Shown: positions 22,645 through 29,625 of the stretch, in pieces | Layout of the letters: every line of letters begins with the position of its first letter | Numbering within the stretch: position 1 is the first letter of the stretch | Origin: Clostridia bacterium | GTDB taxonomy: Bacteria > Bacillota > Clostridia > Oscillospirales > Acutalibacteraceae | Direction of reading: 5' to 3' | Assembly: GCA_017516745.1 (NCBI GenBank) | Contig: JAFXBF010000009.1 | Coordinates: 62,001-126,000, forward strand | DNA length: 64,000 nucleotides | Program-made: the position numbers and the translations under genes | The notes under the pieces: generated by a model | What the model was told of the DNA's origin: nothing | Databases searched by the model: none | Seen by the model: the letters and a program-made list of their open reading frames with translations, nothing else

Positions 22645-24846
22645 ATGACGACTATCAGAAATTTTGACACATTCAAGACTTTTAAGACTGAAATTGCAGG
22701 CAGACCCTTCGTAGTCGAAATCGGCAAGATGGCAGAGCTTGCAGGCGGTGCCTGCCTTGTCCGCTACGGCGAGACAAACGTGCTTTGTACAGCTACAATG
22801 GCTGCAAAGCCCCGTGAAGGCGTAGATTTCTTCCCCCTCTCCGTAGACTTTGAGGAGAAGCTTTACTCCGTCGGCCGTATTCCCGGCTCCTTCCAGCGCC
22901 GTGAGGGCAGAGCAAGCGAAAAGGCAACTCTTGCTTCCCGTGTTATCGACAGACCCATCCGTCCTCTCTTCCCCAAGGATATGAGAAACGATGTCGGCGT
23001 TGTTGCAACGGTTATGTCAGTTGACCCCGACTGCTCACCCGAAATTACCGCTATGCTCGGCGTTTCAATCGCAATCTCCATTTCCGAAATTCCGTGGGAA
23101 GGCCCCGTTTCCGGCGTTGTTGTCGGTATGATTGACGGCGAATATATCATCAACCCCACAGCAGAGCAGAAGGAAAAGAGCGATATGTACGTAACAGTCG
23201 CTTCCACTTCCGAGCTTGTTGCTATGATTGAGGCTATGGCAAACGAAGTTACCAACGACGAAATGTACAACGGTATTATGTTTGCTCACGCTGAAAACCA
23301 GAAAATTGTTGAGTTCATCAACACAATCAAGGCTGAGTGCGGCAAGGAGAAGATTGAGTTCCCGTCCAACGACCCTGCTCCCGAAATGTACGAGGCTATC
23401 AAGGACTTCGCTATCGAGGATATCCGTGCAGCTCTCGACACAGACGACAAGCGTATCCGTGATGAGCGTCTCAAGCCCATCTACGAGGCTGTTCACGCAA
23501 AGTTTGACGAGGTTTATCCCGAGGAAATCGCAAAGATTGACGATTGCCTTTACAAGACACAGAAGTACGTTGTACGCCGCTGGCTTCTTGATGACAACAA
23601 GCGTGTTGACGGCAGAGGTATCAACGATGTCCGTCCTCTTGCCGCAGAGGTTGACCTTCTCGACAGAGCACACGGTACAGGTATGTTCACAAGAGGTCAG
23701 ACTCAGGTTCTGACCGTTACAACTCTCGGCCCCATGAGCGATGCACAGCTTCTTGACGGCATCGACAACGAAACCGAGAAGCGCTATATGCACCACTACA
23801 ACTTCCCGTCCTACTCCGTAGGCGAGACCAAGCCCAGCAGAGGCCCCGGCAGACGTGAAATCGGTCACGGCGCACTTGCAGAGAAGGCTCTCCTTCCCGT
23901 AATTCCCTCTGTTGAGGAATTCCCGTACTGCATCCGCCTTGTTTCCGAGGTTCTTTCCTCTAACGGCTCCACATCACAGGCTTCCGTCTGCGGCTCAACA
24001 CTTTCCCTTATGGCAGCAGGTGTTCCGATCAAGGCTCCCGTTGCAGGTATTTCCTGCGGTCTTGTTACCGAGGGTGACCGCTTCATGACTATGGTTGATA
24101 TCCAGGGTCTCGAGGACTTCTTCGGCGATATGGACTTCAAGGTAGCAGGCTCCAAGAAGGGTATCACAGCTATCCAGATGGACCTCAAGGTACACGGTCT
24201 TACTCCCGCTATCATCCGTGAGGCTCTCGACAAGACTTATACAGCACGCTGCGAAATCCTTGACGAGGTAATGCTCAAGTGTATTCCCGAGCCCCGTAAG
24301 GAGCTTTCCAAGTACGCTCCCAAAATGCTTACAACAAAGGTACCCGTTGAGAAAATCAGCGAGGTTATCGGTAAGCAGGGTAAGGTTATTCAGAAGATTT
24401 GTGCAGAGTGCAACTGTAAGGTTGATGTTGAGGAGGATGGCTCCGTATTCATCTGCGCCCTCGATATTGAGGATGCAGAGCGTGCACTCCTTATGGTCAA
24501 CACAATTGCCAACGACCCCGAGCCCGGCTCATTCTACAACGGCGTTGTTACCCGTCTTATGGACTTCGGCGCATTTGTTGAAATTGCTCCCGGCAAGGAA
24601 GGCCTTGTACACATCAGCCGCCTTGATGTTAAGCGCACCGAGAAGGTAGAGGACGTTGTTGCAGTAGGCGATGAGGTTATTGTTAAGGTGCTCGAAATCG
24701 ACGACCAGGGCAGACTCAACCTCTCCAGAAGAGATGCTCTTATCGAGATTGAGGGTATGGTACCCGAAAACACAATTTCCGATGCTCCCCGCCGTCCTGC
24801 ACCCCGTAAGGATTTCCGCAGAGGCGACAGAAAGCCGAGAAACTGA
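22645..24846 (+). CDS. pnp: polynucleotide phosphorylase
   Basis: A 733-aa 3'-5' exoribonuclease that phosphorolyses RNA. Two RNase PH domains are visible, the first with RPFVVEIGKMAELAGGACLVRYGETNVL and RREGRASEKATLASRVIDRPIRPLF, the second with FTRGQTQVL, GRREIGHGALAEKAL and the catalytic-site region GDMDFKVAGSKKGITAIQMD. A KH domain (EVIGKQGKVIQKICAE) and an S1 domain (GVVTRLMDFGAFVEI) close the protein, with a short Arg/Pro tail. AGAGG precedes the ATG. Confidence 0.99.
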   Translation: MTTIRNFDTFKTFKTEIAGRPFVVEIGKMAELAGGACLVRYGETNVLCTATMAAKPREGVDFFPLSVDFEEKLYSVGRIPGSFQRREGRASEKATLASRVIDRPIRPLFPKDMRNDVGVVATVMSVDPDCSPEITAMLGVSIAISISEIPWEGPVSGVVVGMIDGEYIINPTAEQKEKSDMYVTVASTSELVAMIEAMANEVTNDEMYNGIMFAHAENQKIVEFINTIKAECGKEKIEFPSNDPAPEMYEAIKDFAIEDIRAALDTDDKRIRDERLKPIYEAVHAKFDEVYPEEIAKIDDCLYKTQKYVVRRWLLDDNKRVDGRGINDVRPLAAEVDLLDRAHGTGMFTRGQTQVLTVTTLGPMSDAQLLDGIDNETEKRYMHHYNFPSYSVGETKPSRGPGRREIGHGALAEKALLPVIPSVEEFPYCIRLVSEVLSSNGSTSQASVCGSTLSLMAAGVPIKAPVAGISCGLVTEGDRFMTMVDIQGLEDFFGDMDFKVAGSKKGITAIQMDLKVHGLTPAIIREALDKTYTARCEILDEVMLKCIPEPRKELSKYAPKMLTTKVPVEKISEVIGKQGKVIQKICAECNCKVDVEEDGSVFICALDIEDAERALLMVNTIANDPEPGSFYNGVVTRLMDFGAFVEIAPGKEGLVHISRLDVKRTEKVEDVVAVGDEVIVKVLEIDDQGRLNLSRRDALIEIEGMVPENTISDAPRRPAPRKDFRRGDRKPRN

Positions 24847-24875
24847 TTAGAAATTAAGATTTAAATAAAACAGTA

Positions 24876-24909
24876 AACAGCCTTGCTCAGACGAGTGAGG
24901 CTGTTTTTT
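24876..24909 (+). terminator. pnp terminator
   Basis: A 13-bp stem (24876-24888 with 24893-24905, two G-U pairs), AGAC loop and a run of six T. Confidence 0.92.
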
Positions 24910-24924
24910 CTGCCGAATTTTCTG

Positions 24925-24954
24925 TTGACTTTTCGTATTATTCGATTATATAAT
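24925..24954 (+). promoter_or_regulatory. promoter of the secreted MBL-fold gene
   Basis: TTGACT (24925-24930), 18 bases, TATAAT (24949-24954), about 33 bases before the ATG. Confidence 0.7.
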
Positions 24955-24987
24955 TAACACAACAAATACAAATTACGGAGGTTAGAT

Positions 24988-26034
24988 ATGAAAAGACCTA
25001 TTTCAATTATTCTGGTTATGATTATGGCATTTACCTGTGCTGTGCCGGCGTTTGCCGTTCAGAGCGAACAGTCAGTCATATCTGTTGCGGAGGAAGGCAG
25101 AGAAAACGCATTTATTGCTTTCTTTGAGAACATATTCGAAAAAATCGAGATATTTTTTAAAGGTATAAAGTATTTCTTCGAGGTGAAAAAAGAGGGCGTT
25201 CCCAACACGATGAACAAAAACGCAATTCATATGCTCAAATCTGTTCAGGACGCAATCGGTGACAGCTTTATTATCACAACCGAGGACGGCAAGGTTATCG
25301 TAATTGACGGCGGTTACACGTTTGAAACCGATTACTTTGTTCAGTACCTCAAGGCAGTTACGGGACAGAGAGTGCCGAAAATTGACGTATGGTTTCTGAC
25401 TCATCCTCACACCGACCACGTTCAGGTTTTCAATGAAGTTGCTGAAAACCGCATGCATCAGCTGACCTTTGATAAGGTTATCCACCACTACGCACCTTAC
25501 GAATATTACGCTGCCATTGATTCGTCCGATGCGGCGGAAGGCGCAGAAATGATAGCCGAGTTTGACAGATTAAGCAAGAACTTCCCCGAGAAGGTTCAGG
25601 TTATCAATGAGGGCGATGTTTTCAATATCGGTGCGGCAAAGTTTACTACGCTCTATACCTTCGACCCTGCTTTCACAATTGTTAATGATTCGTCCCTGAT
25701 ACTCCGTATGGAGTTGGGCGGAAAGAGCGTGATTCTTACAGGCGATGCCGCTGTAAGCTCAGGCAATAAGGTGCTTGCAAACCCCGAATATAAGGAGCTG
25801 CTGAAAGCCGATATATGCAAAATGTCGCACCACGGTCAGGGCGGCGTAACAAAAGAATTCTATCAGGCTGTCAATCCCGAAATCTGTCTGTGGCCTACGC
25901 CCACATGGGTATGGAACAATAGCCACGAGACAATTATACTGCAGACACTTGAAGTCCGTAAGTGGATTGAAGAAATCGGTGTAGAGAAAAACTATGTCTC
26001 CTGGCAGGGCTCACAGGTTATATATCTGGATTAA
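24988..26034 (+). CDS. secreted metallo-beta-lactamase-fold hydrolase (ComEC C-domain-like)
   Basis: A 348-aa protein with a signal peptide (ISIILVMIMAFTCAVPAFA). After an aromatic helical stretch (about 40-60) comes the MBL domain: SFIITTEDGKVIVIDGG, the metal motif THPHTDHVQVF (about residue 136), ILTGDAAVSS and KMSHHGQGGVTKEF. The order and the SHHG motif resemble the soluble domain of the competence protein ComEC and related extracellular phosphodiesterases. The substrate is unknown; extracellular nucleic acid or phosphodiester cleavage is an inference. GGAGG precedes the ATG. It is a single-gene unit. Confidence 0.85.
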   Translation: MKRPISIILVMIMAFTCAVPAFAVQSEQSVISVAEEGRENAFIAFFENIFEKIEIFFKGIKYFFEVKKEGVPNTMNKNAIHMLKSVQDAIGDSFIITTEDGKVIVIDGGYTFETDYFVQYLKAVTGQRVPKIDVWFLTHPHTDHVQVFNEVAENRMHQLTFDKVIHHYAPYEYYAAIDSSDAAEGAEMIAEFDRLSKNFPEKVQVINEGDVFNIGAAKFTTLYTFDPAFTIVNDSSLILRMELGGKSVILTGDAAVSSGNKVLANPEYKELLKADICKMSHHGQGGVTKEFYQAVNPEICLWPTPTWVWNNSHETIILQTLEVRKWIEEIGVEKNYVSWQGSQVIYLD

Positions 26035-26046
26035 AAACTGATGAAA

Positions 26047-26076
26047 AACAGCCCTACTCAACAGAGTGGGGCTGTT
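26047..26076 (+). terminator. hairpin after the MBL-fold gene (weak terminator)
   Basis: AACAGCCCTACTC pairs with GAGTGGGGCTGTT (one G-U pair) but is not followed by a T run, so termination may be incomplete toward the toxin-antitoxin locus. Confidence 0.55.
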
Positions 26077-26089
26077 GCAAATAAACATA

Positions 26090-26118
26090 TTGACAAACAT
26101 TAAAGGTTTGAATATAAT
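26090..26118 (+). promoter_or_regulatory. perfect consensus promoter of the antisense (antitoxin) RNA
   Basis: TTGACA (26090-26095), 17 bases, TATAAT (26113-26118): full sigma-A consensus with optimal spacing. The predicted start is near 26125. Confidence 0.88.
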
Positions 26119-26124
26119 ATAGGT

Positions 26125-26216
26125 GTAAGGTGTTACCGATAGACGGTTACGCCCTCATTAAAGAATATAAAAAAGATTAACCGCTCTTGCTTGGAGGCTG
26201 GCGGTTAATCTTTTTT
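26125..26216 (+). ncRNA. candidate antitoxin RNA of a type I toxin-antitoxin system
   Basis: About 92 bases from the consensus promoter to the shared terminator, with no reading frame of note. Its 5' end can form a stem (GGTGTTACCG with CGGTTACGCC). Its 3' 48 bases are complementary to the 3' end of the toxin mRNA on the other strand, the arrangement of txpA/ratA and bsrG/SR4 in Bacillus. Confidence 0.65.
26169..26216. terminator. bidirectional terminator shared by toxin and antitoxin RNAs
   Basis: A perfect 16-bp inverted repeat (26169-26184 with 26201-26216) of a GC-rich core flanked by A6 and T6, working on both strands. The toxin stop codon TAA lies inside the stem. Confidence 0.92.
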
Positions 26217-26303
26217 ATGCTCAAGAATTGTTATAAACAATCCAACAATGCTGATGATAACAACAGAAAACGCAAATAGGCTTTCATATGTAACATACTG
26301 CAT
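26205..26303 (-). CDS. TxpA/BsrG-like small hydrophobic toxin (putative holin-like toxin)
   Basis: A 32-aa peptide (34 aa from the alternative ATG at 26309). It begins MQYVTYESLFAF, sharing the TYESL motif near the N terminus with TxpA and BsrG of Bacillus; a hydrophobic segment (SVVIISIVGLFITIL) follows and it ends in the charged EHKKD. Such peptides insert in the membrane and stop growth. ATG 26303 is chosen because AGGGGG lies eight bases upstream, against two for 26309. The long mRNA leader contains a stem-loop. The gene is too short for usual ORF calling. It is not in a prophage. Confidence 0.82.
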   Translation of the reverse strand: MQYVTYESLFAFSVVIISIVGLFITILEHKKD

Positions 26304-26374
26304 ACGCATCACCCCCTTACGAGGGCAAAGAGTGTAACCGCCTATCCGTTAAAGGTAACACCTTACGGTATGCA

Positions 26375-26403
26375 ATTATATAATATGAAAAAACAATTGT
26401 CAA
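26375..26403 (-). promoter_or_regulatory. perfect consensus promoter of the toxin mRNA
   Basis: On the minus strand TTGACA (26398-26403), 17 bases, TATAAT (26375-26380). The predicted mRNA start is about 26368, giving an RNA of about 200 bases ending at the shared terminator. Confidence 0.88.
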
Positions 26404-26456
26404 TAATCGACACAGTGTTGGCTTTCGGTAAACTGATTTATTGTGTGTGTTATCGC

Positions 26457-27959
26457 TTATTTATTTGCTGTTTTATTCTGCTTTCTTTTTTCTATTTCTG
26501 CTATCATACGGTCGTACTGCTTTTCGTCGATTTTTGTCTTTTTAACCATTACAAGGTAGCCTATAGTCATCAGAATTATCGGTGTAATACCGATGATAAG
26601 TCGCAGCACGACTACCATATAGCCCTCCGCACCGTCAAGCACGGCCTGAACGCCTGTGAGCTTTTGTTCTTCCGTAATGTAGCCGAGGTTTGCCTGCTGT
26701 TCAAGGTCGGAAATGCCGTTGGTGATTGCAAGCATACCGATTGCAAGGTAGGTAACCATTGTAATCAGCTTCTGCAGGGCGCTGGACATCTTTGCCATAA
26801 ACGGACGGACAGAGAAGATAATGCCCTCGTTTCTTTCGCCTGTTTTGTATTCGTTGTACTCAATTGTGTTCATCAGGCAGATTGTAACAACCATATAGAA
26901 CAGCGAGTAGCCGAAGCCGATAACCAAAGCCTCAACGCAATACATCCAGAACCTTATGCTTTGCGGCACAAAGAAGCCCGTGATGAGCAGCGCTGCACAT
27001 CCGCCGCAGGCACAAAGCAGGGCAACAAGTGCAAGCCTGAATCGTGCAAGGCGTTTTGAAATAATGGGGTAAATAAAGAATACTATACCGGAAGCTGCGG
27101 CATAGAAGGTTGTGAACATTGTGACGTTTGAGCCTTCATAGCCGAATTCAAGGTAGAAATAGTTTGTAACAAAGGTGGTGACAACCGCACCTGCAAGGTT
27201 GACTACAAGCATTATAAGCGCAACCCACAGCAGCTGGTCGTTGCTGAAAATAATCTTTATCAGCTTTTTGAGTCCCGTTCTTTCTTCAAGCGGAACATTG
27301 GCAACGTGAGGCTCCTTTACCGTTGCACAAACAACGGACTGACCTGCAACGAAGGCCGAGGCGAAAATAATTGCTATAACCATATATGCGGTAATTGAGT
27401 TGCCGCCGATTGTGTTTTTGCCTGCGGTCAGAATGGGGATAAGTGCCGTTGAAAGCACTGTGCCAAGACCTGCAAAAAGGTTTGCAAACGAGGTAATACT
27501 GTCACGCTCACGGGGCTTGCTGGTAAGGGAGGAGAGCATGGACCAGTAGGAAATATCGTTCATCGTGTAGGTGATATCCCACAGCAGGTAAAGTACGGTG
27601 AATACGCCGACGAATGCCCAGCCGGTGATACGGGTTGAGAAGAAAATCACAAGCATAACCGCATTGGTAACAGCGCCGATTAAAATCCACGGCTTGAACT
27701 TGCCGAATTTTGTGCGTGTGTTTTCAATAATTCCGCCCATAATCGGGTCGTTGAAGGCGTCCCACACACAGCAGATAATCATAATAACGCTGATTGCGCT
27801 GAACTGTTCGGTAGTGAGCTGACGGGTGTAAAGAATGTAGGTGAGCAAAAAAGCGTTGTAGAGGTTGTACGCCAAATCTCTGCCGACACCGGGTACGGAA
27901 TAGCACCACTTGTTGCGACGGAATATTTTCTGCTCGGGAGTCAATGCTGTTTTAGCCAT
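26457..27959 (-). CDS. MFS transporter of the GPH family (glycoside/pentoside/hexuronide:cation symporter)
   Basis: A 500-aa, 12-segment membrane protein. The N terminus (WCYSVPGVGRDLAYNLYNAFL) and the block VWDAFNDPIMGGIIENTRTKFGKFKPWI are the hallmarks of MelB/XynB-type sugar symporters; the Asp residues in DAFNDP fit the cation site. A short Lys-rich C-terminal tail is cytoplasmic. It imports a glycoside or uronide with Na+ or H+. It is a single-gene unit whose 3' end points at the toxin-antitoxin locus; no sugar enzyme adjoins it, though the cytoplasmic glycosidases near 7-10 kb could use its cargo. Confidence 0.93.
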   Translation of the reverse strand: MAKTALTPEQKIFRRNKWCYSVPGVGRDLAYNLYNAFLLTYILYTRQLTTEQFSAISVIMIICCVWDAFNDPIMGGIIENTRTKFGKFKPWILIGAVTNAVMLVIFFSTRITGWAFVGVFTVLYLLWDITYTMNDISYWSMLSSLTSKPRERDSITSFANLFAGLGTVLSTALIPILTAGKNTIGGNSITAYMVIAIIFASAFVAGQSVVCATVKEPHVANVPLEERTGLKKLIKIIFSNDQLLWVALIMLVVNLAGAVVTTFVTNYFYLEFGYEGSNVTMFTTFYAAASGIVFFIYPIISKRLARFRLALVALLCACGGCAALLITGFFVPQSIRFWMYCVEALVIGFGYSLFYMVVTICLMNTIEYNEYKTGERNEGIIFSVRPFMAKMSSALQKLITMVTYLAIGMLAITNGISDLEQQANLGYITEEQKLTGVQAVLDGAEGYMVVVLRLIIGITPIILMTIGYLVMVKKTKIDEKQYDRMIAEIEKRKQNKTANK

Positions 27960-27992
27960 TAAGCCACCGCCTTGTAATGTTTATTTGGTTTA

Positions 27993-28021
27993 AGTATAGT
28001 TTTTAAGACGGGATATGTCAA
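27993..28021 (-). promoter_or_regulatory. promoter of the GPH transporter gene
   Basis: On the minus strand TTGACA (28016-28021), 17 bases, TATACT (27993-27998). The edge of a long palindrome lies just upstream of the -35 box. Confidence 0.8.
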
Positions 28022-28023
28022 GC

Positions 28024-28070
28024 GTACAAATTACAGTTTAGTGGTGAAACCACTAAACTGTAATTTGTGC
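28024..28070. repeat. long palindrome with 20-bp perfect arms
   Basis: Arms 28026-28045 and 28049-28068 are exact complements around a GAA loop; a G-U and a G-C pair extend the stem. No T run follows. It shares the core ACAGTTTA/TAAACTGT with a second palindrome at 28191-28221. Confidence 0.95.
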
Positions 28071-28190
28071 AAAGTGCAAAATGCAAAGTGCAAAGTTAAG
28101 GGTCGCTTCGCTCCGATTTTATAAAATGTTAATTTAGAACGATTTATACAAATGGGTGAGGGCGGAGCCTTAATTATTCATTTTTCATTA
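28066..28190. repeat. dispersed repeat, copy 3, between two palindromes
   Basis: GTGCAAAGTGCAAAATGCAA-type units, then GGGTCGCTTCG, an AT-rich stretch, GAGGGCGGAGCC and a TTATTCATTTTTCATT tail. Block order matches the minus strand of the copy near 16484-16600. The divergent intergenic region (340 bases) holds no gene. Confidence 0.7.
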
Positions 28191-28221
28191 ACAGTTTATC
28201 TGCCGCAGGCAGATAAACTGT
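28191..28221. repeat. 14-bp perfect palindrome
   Basis: ACAGTTTATCTGCC (28191-28204), loop GCA, exact complement (28208-28221). It ends 10 bases before the phosphoesterase promoter. Confidence 0.9.
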
Positions 28222-28231
28222 AATTTCTTCC

Positions 28232-28260
28232 TTTACATTCGCTTGAAACTATGCTATATT
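28232..28260 (+). promoter_or_regulatory. promoter of the phosphoesterase gene
   Basis: TTTACA (28232-28237), 17 bases, TATATT (28255-28260) with a TGC extension. Confidence 0.75.
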
Positions 28261-28299
28261 AATATTTATGTTATTTCAAATAAAAAGGGGAAAACAAAA

Positions 28300-29259
28300 A
28301 TGTTCGCAAAACTTTTCAGTCTTTGTCTTGCAATTATGTACGCAATCACACCTTATGTTGCTCCGTCAACCGAAACACCGATTGATGTGCTCAATGAGGA
28401 AACGGTAAAGCTCACCTTTGCCGCACTTGCTGACCCTCAGATTTCAAACTATATGTTTGCACGTGAGAGAGTTATGCGTGGCGCAGGCGACGACCTTGCA
28501 AATTCCTCTGTCGATATTGATGCGCTTCTTATCGCAGGCGATATCGCAGAAAACGGCCTTCAGTGCGAGTTTGACACCGTTGCTTCCCACCTTGAGGATG
28601 CACCGGTCAAAAACTACATTATGGCGGCAGGCAACCACGATGTAAGACTGCGCCTTTACAAGCAGAGCACAAAGCGCTTCTGTGAATTTGCAAACGGCCT
28701 TAACGAAAAGGCAGGCAGTGAGCTTGTAATTGATTCACTCCGCTATTCTTACGAAGTAAACGGCTACACCTTTATCGTAATGGGTACGGACAAAACCGAA
28801 ATGGAAGAGTCCTACATCAGCCCCGAACAGCTCGAGTGGCTCGACAAAACTCTTGCCGAGGTTTCGGGAAGCAAGCCTGTATTTGTAGTTTTCCATCAGA
28901 TTCTTAAGAACACACACGGTCTTCCTCTCACATGGGGCAGCGGCAACAACGATAAGGCAGGCACAATCGGCAAGCAGTCCGATGAAATTCAGGCTATCCT
29001 TAATAAGTACAGCAACGTTATCCTTATCACAGGCCACATGCACACGGGCTTCGGTCAGTACACCTACCAGAAGGTTGATAATTTCCATTCAATCAACCTT
29101 CCCTCACTTTGTATAGACAATAAGGACGGCGATTACAACGGCCCCGGTATCGGCTATATGGTCGAGGTTTATGATGACACCGTCAAGTTCAGAGCAAGAG
29201 ACTTTGACGACGGCTGCTATGTACCCGATTACGATATTACGATTAATCTCAGCAGATAA
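28300..29259 (+). CDS. secreted calcineurin-like metallophosphoesterase
   Basis: A 319-aa protein with an N-terminal signal-like segment (LFSLCLAIMYAITPYVA). The metal-binding motifs are in order: ADPQIS (a variant of D-x-H), LIAGDIAEN (GD), MAAGNHDVR (GNHD), VFVVFHQILK (His) and ILITGHMHTGFG (GHxH). The first motif has Gln where His is usual. Substrate unknown; purple-acid- or GlpQ-like phosphodiester cleavage at the cell surface is possible. ATG 28300 lies after AAAAAGGGG; the longer TTG frame from 28243 starts within the promoter and is rejected. Confidence 0.87.
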   Translation: MFAKLFSLCLAIMYAITPYVAPSTETPIDVLNEETVKLTFAALADPQISNYMFARERVMRGAGDDLANSSVDIDALLIAGDIAENGLQCEFDTVASHLEDAPVKNYIMAAGNHDVRLRLYKQSTKRFCEFANGLNEKAGSELVIDSLRYSYEVNGYTFIVMGTDKTEMEESYISPEQLEWLDKTLAEVSGSKPVFVVFHQILKNTHGLPLTWGSGNNDKAGTIGKQSDEIQAILNKYSNVILITGHMHTGFGQYTYQKVDNFHSINLPSLCIDNKDGDYNGPGIGYMVEVYDDTVKFRARDFDDGCYVPDYDITINLSR

Positions 29260-29271
29260 ATAATTGAAATT

Positions 29272-29309
29272 AAAAAGAGAGAAAGCTAAAAACTTTCTCT
29301 CTCTTTTTT
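29272..29309 (+). terminator. terminator of the phosphoesterase gene
   Basis: AAAAAGAGAGAAAG pairs with CTTTCTCTCTC and a long T run around a seven-base loop. Confidence 0.9.
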
Positions 29310-29344
29310 GTTTGGCGACAATCAAAATTATTAAAAACGCCTTT

Positions 29345-29389
29345 AGTAGTATTAAATACTACTTTATACTATATGTCAATACAATGACA
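29345..29389 (+). promoter_or_regulatory. candidate operator sites of the ribbon-helix-helix gene
   Basis: A 19-base perfect palindrome about a central A (29345-29363, arms AGTAGTATT/AATACTACT) and a second inverted repeat TGTCA/TGACA (29374-29389). Both lie upstream of a possible extended -10 (TGC TACAAT near 29398), as expected for an autoregulated RHH repressor. Confidence 0.6.
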
Positions 29390-29432
29390 CATAAAATGCT
29401 ACAATAATTTGGAATTAAAAAGGAGGCGTTTT

Positions 29433-29588
29433 ATGAAACCGTTAAAAGAAAAGGTGAGCATTACGCTTGACAGCGACATTGTTGAAAAGATTAAAGTCCT
29501 TGCAGAAAACGATGACCGTTCATTTTCACAGTATATCAACAAGGTTCTCAAAGACTATATAAATGAATTGAAAGACATTCAAGAATAA
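29433..29588 (+). CDS. solo ribbon-helix-helix (CopG/Arc-type) DNA-binding protein
   Basis: A 51-aa protein, too short for most ORF calls. MKPLKEKVSITLDSDIVEKI gives the beta strand and first helix; DDRSFSQYINKVLKDYI the turn and second helix, the RHH plan of a dimeric DNA-binding protein. AGGAGG precedes the ATG by six or seven bases. RHH proteins of this size are often antitoxins, but no toxin gene adjoins: a terminator follows three bases after the stop. Two palindromes upstream suggest it represses itself. Confidence 0.82.
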   Translation: MKPLKEKVSITLDSDIVEKIKVLAENDDRSFSQYINKVLKDYINELKDIQE

Positions 29589-29590
29589 TT

Positions 29591-29622
29591 ACGCCTCCGA
29601 CAAGCCCTGTCGGAGGCGTTTT
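29591..29622 (+). terminator. terminator of the RHH gene
   Basis: A perfect 12-bp stem ACGCCTCCGACA/TGTCGGAGGCGT, loop AGCCC, then T. The 5' arm is also complementary to the gene's own AGGAGGCGT ribosome binding site. Confidence 0.92.
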
Positions 29623-29625
29623 GGC

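Larger units (their letters stand above)
26126..26365. repeat. inverted repeat enclosing the toxin-antitoxin locus
   Basis: TAAGGTGTTACC...GATAG...CGGTTAC...GCCCTC at 26126-26156 recurs in reverse orientation at 26321-26365 with small insertions. As each copy starts at a predicted transcription start, both RNAs begin with nearly the same 30-45 bases. Confidence 0.8.

Noticed and set aside
23065-23868. Minus-strand 267-codon frame
   Set aside because: Lies wholly inside pnp, which has full family conservation; no promoter or ribosome binding site.
26370-27059. Plus-strand 229-codon frame rich in Cys and His
   Set aside because: Antisense shadow of the MFS transporter; starts within the toxin promoter.
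28024-28221. CRISPR-like or transposon ends from the two palindromes
   Set aside because: Only two units, of different stem length and sequence, with no spacers and no target duplication.
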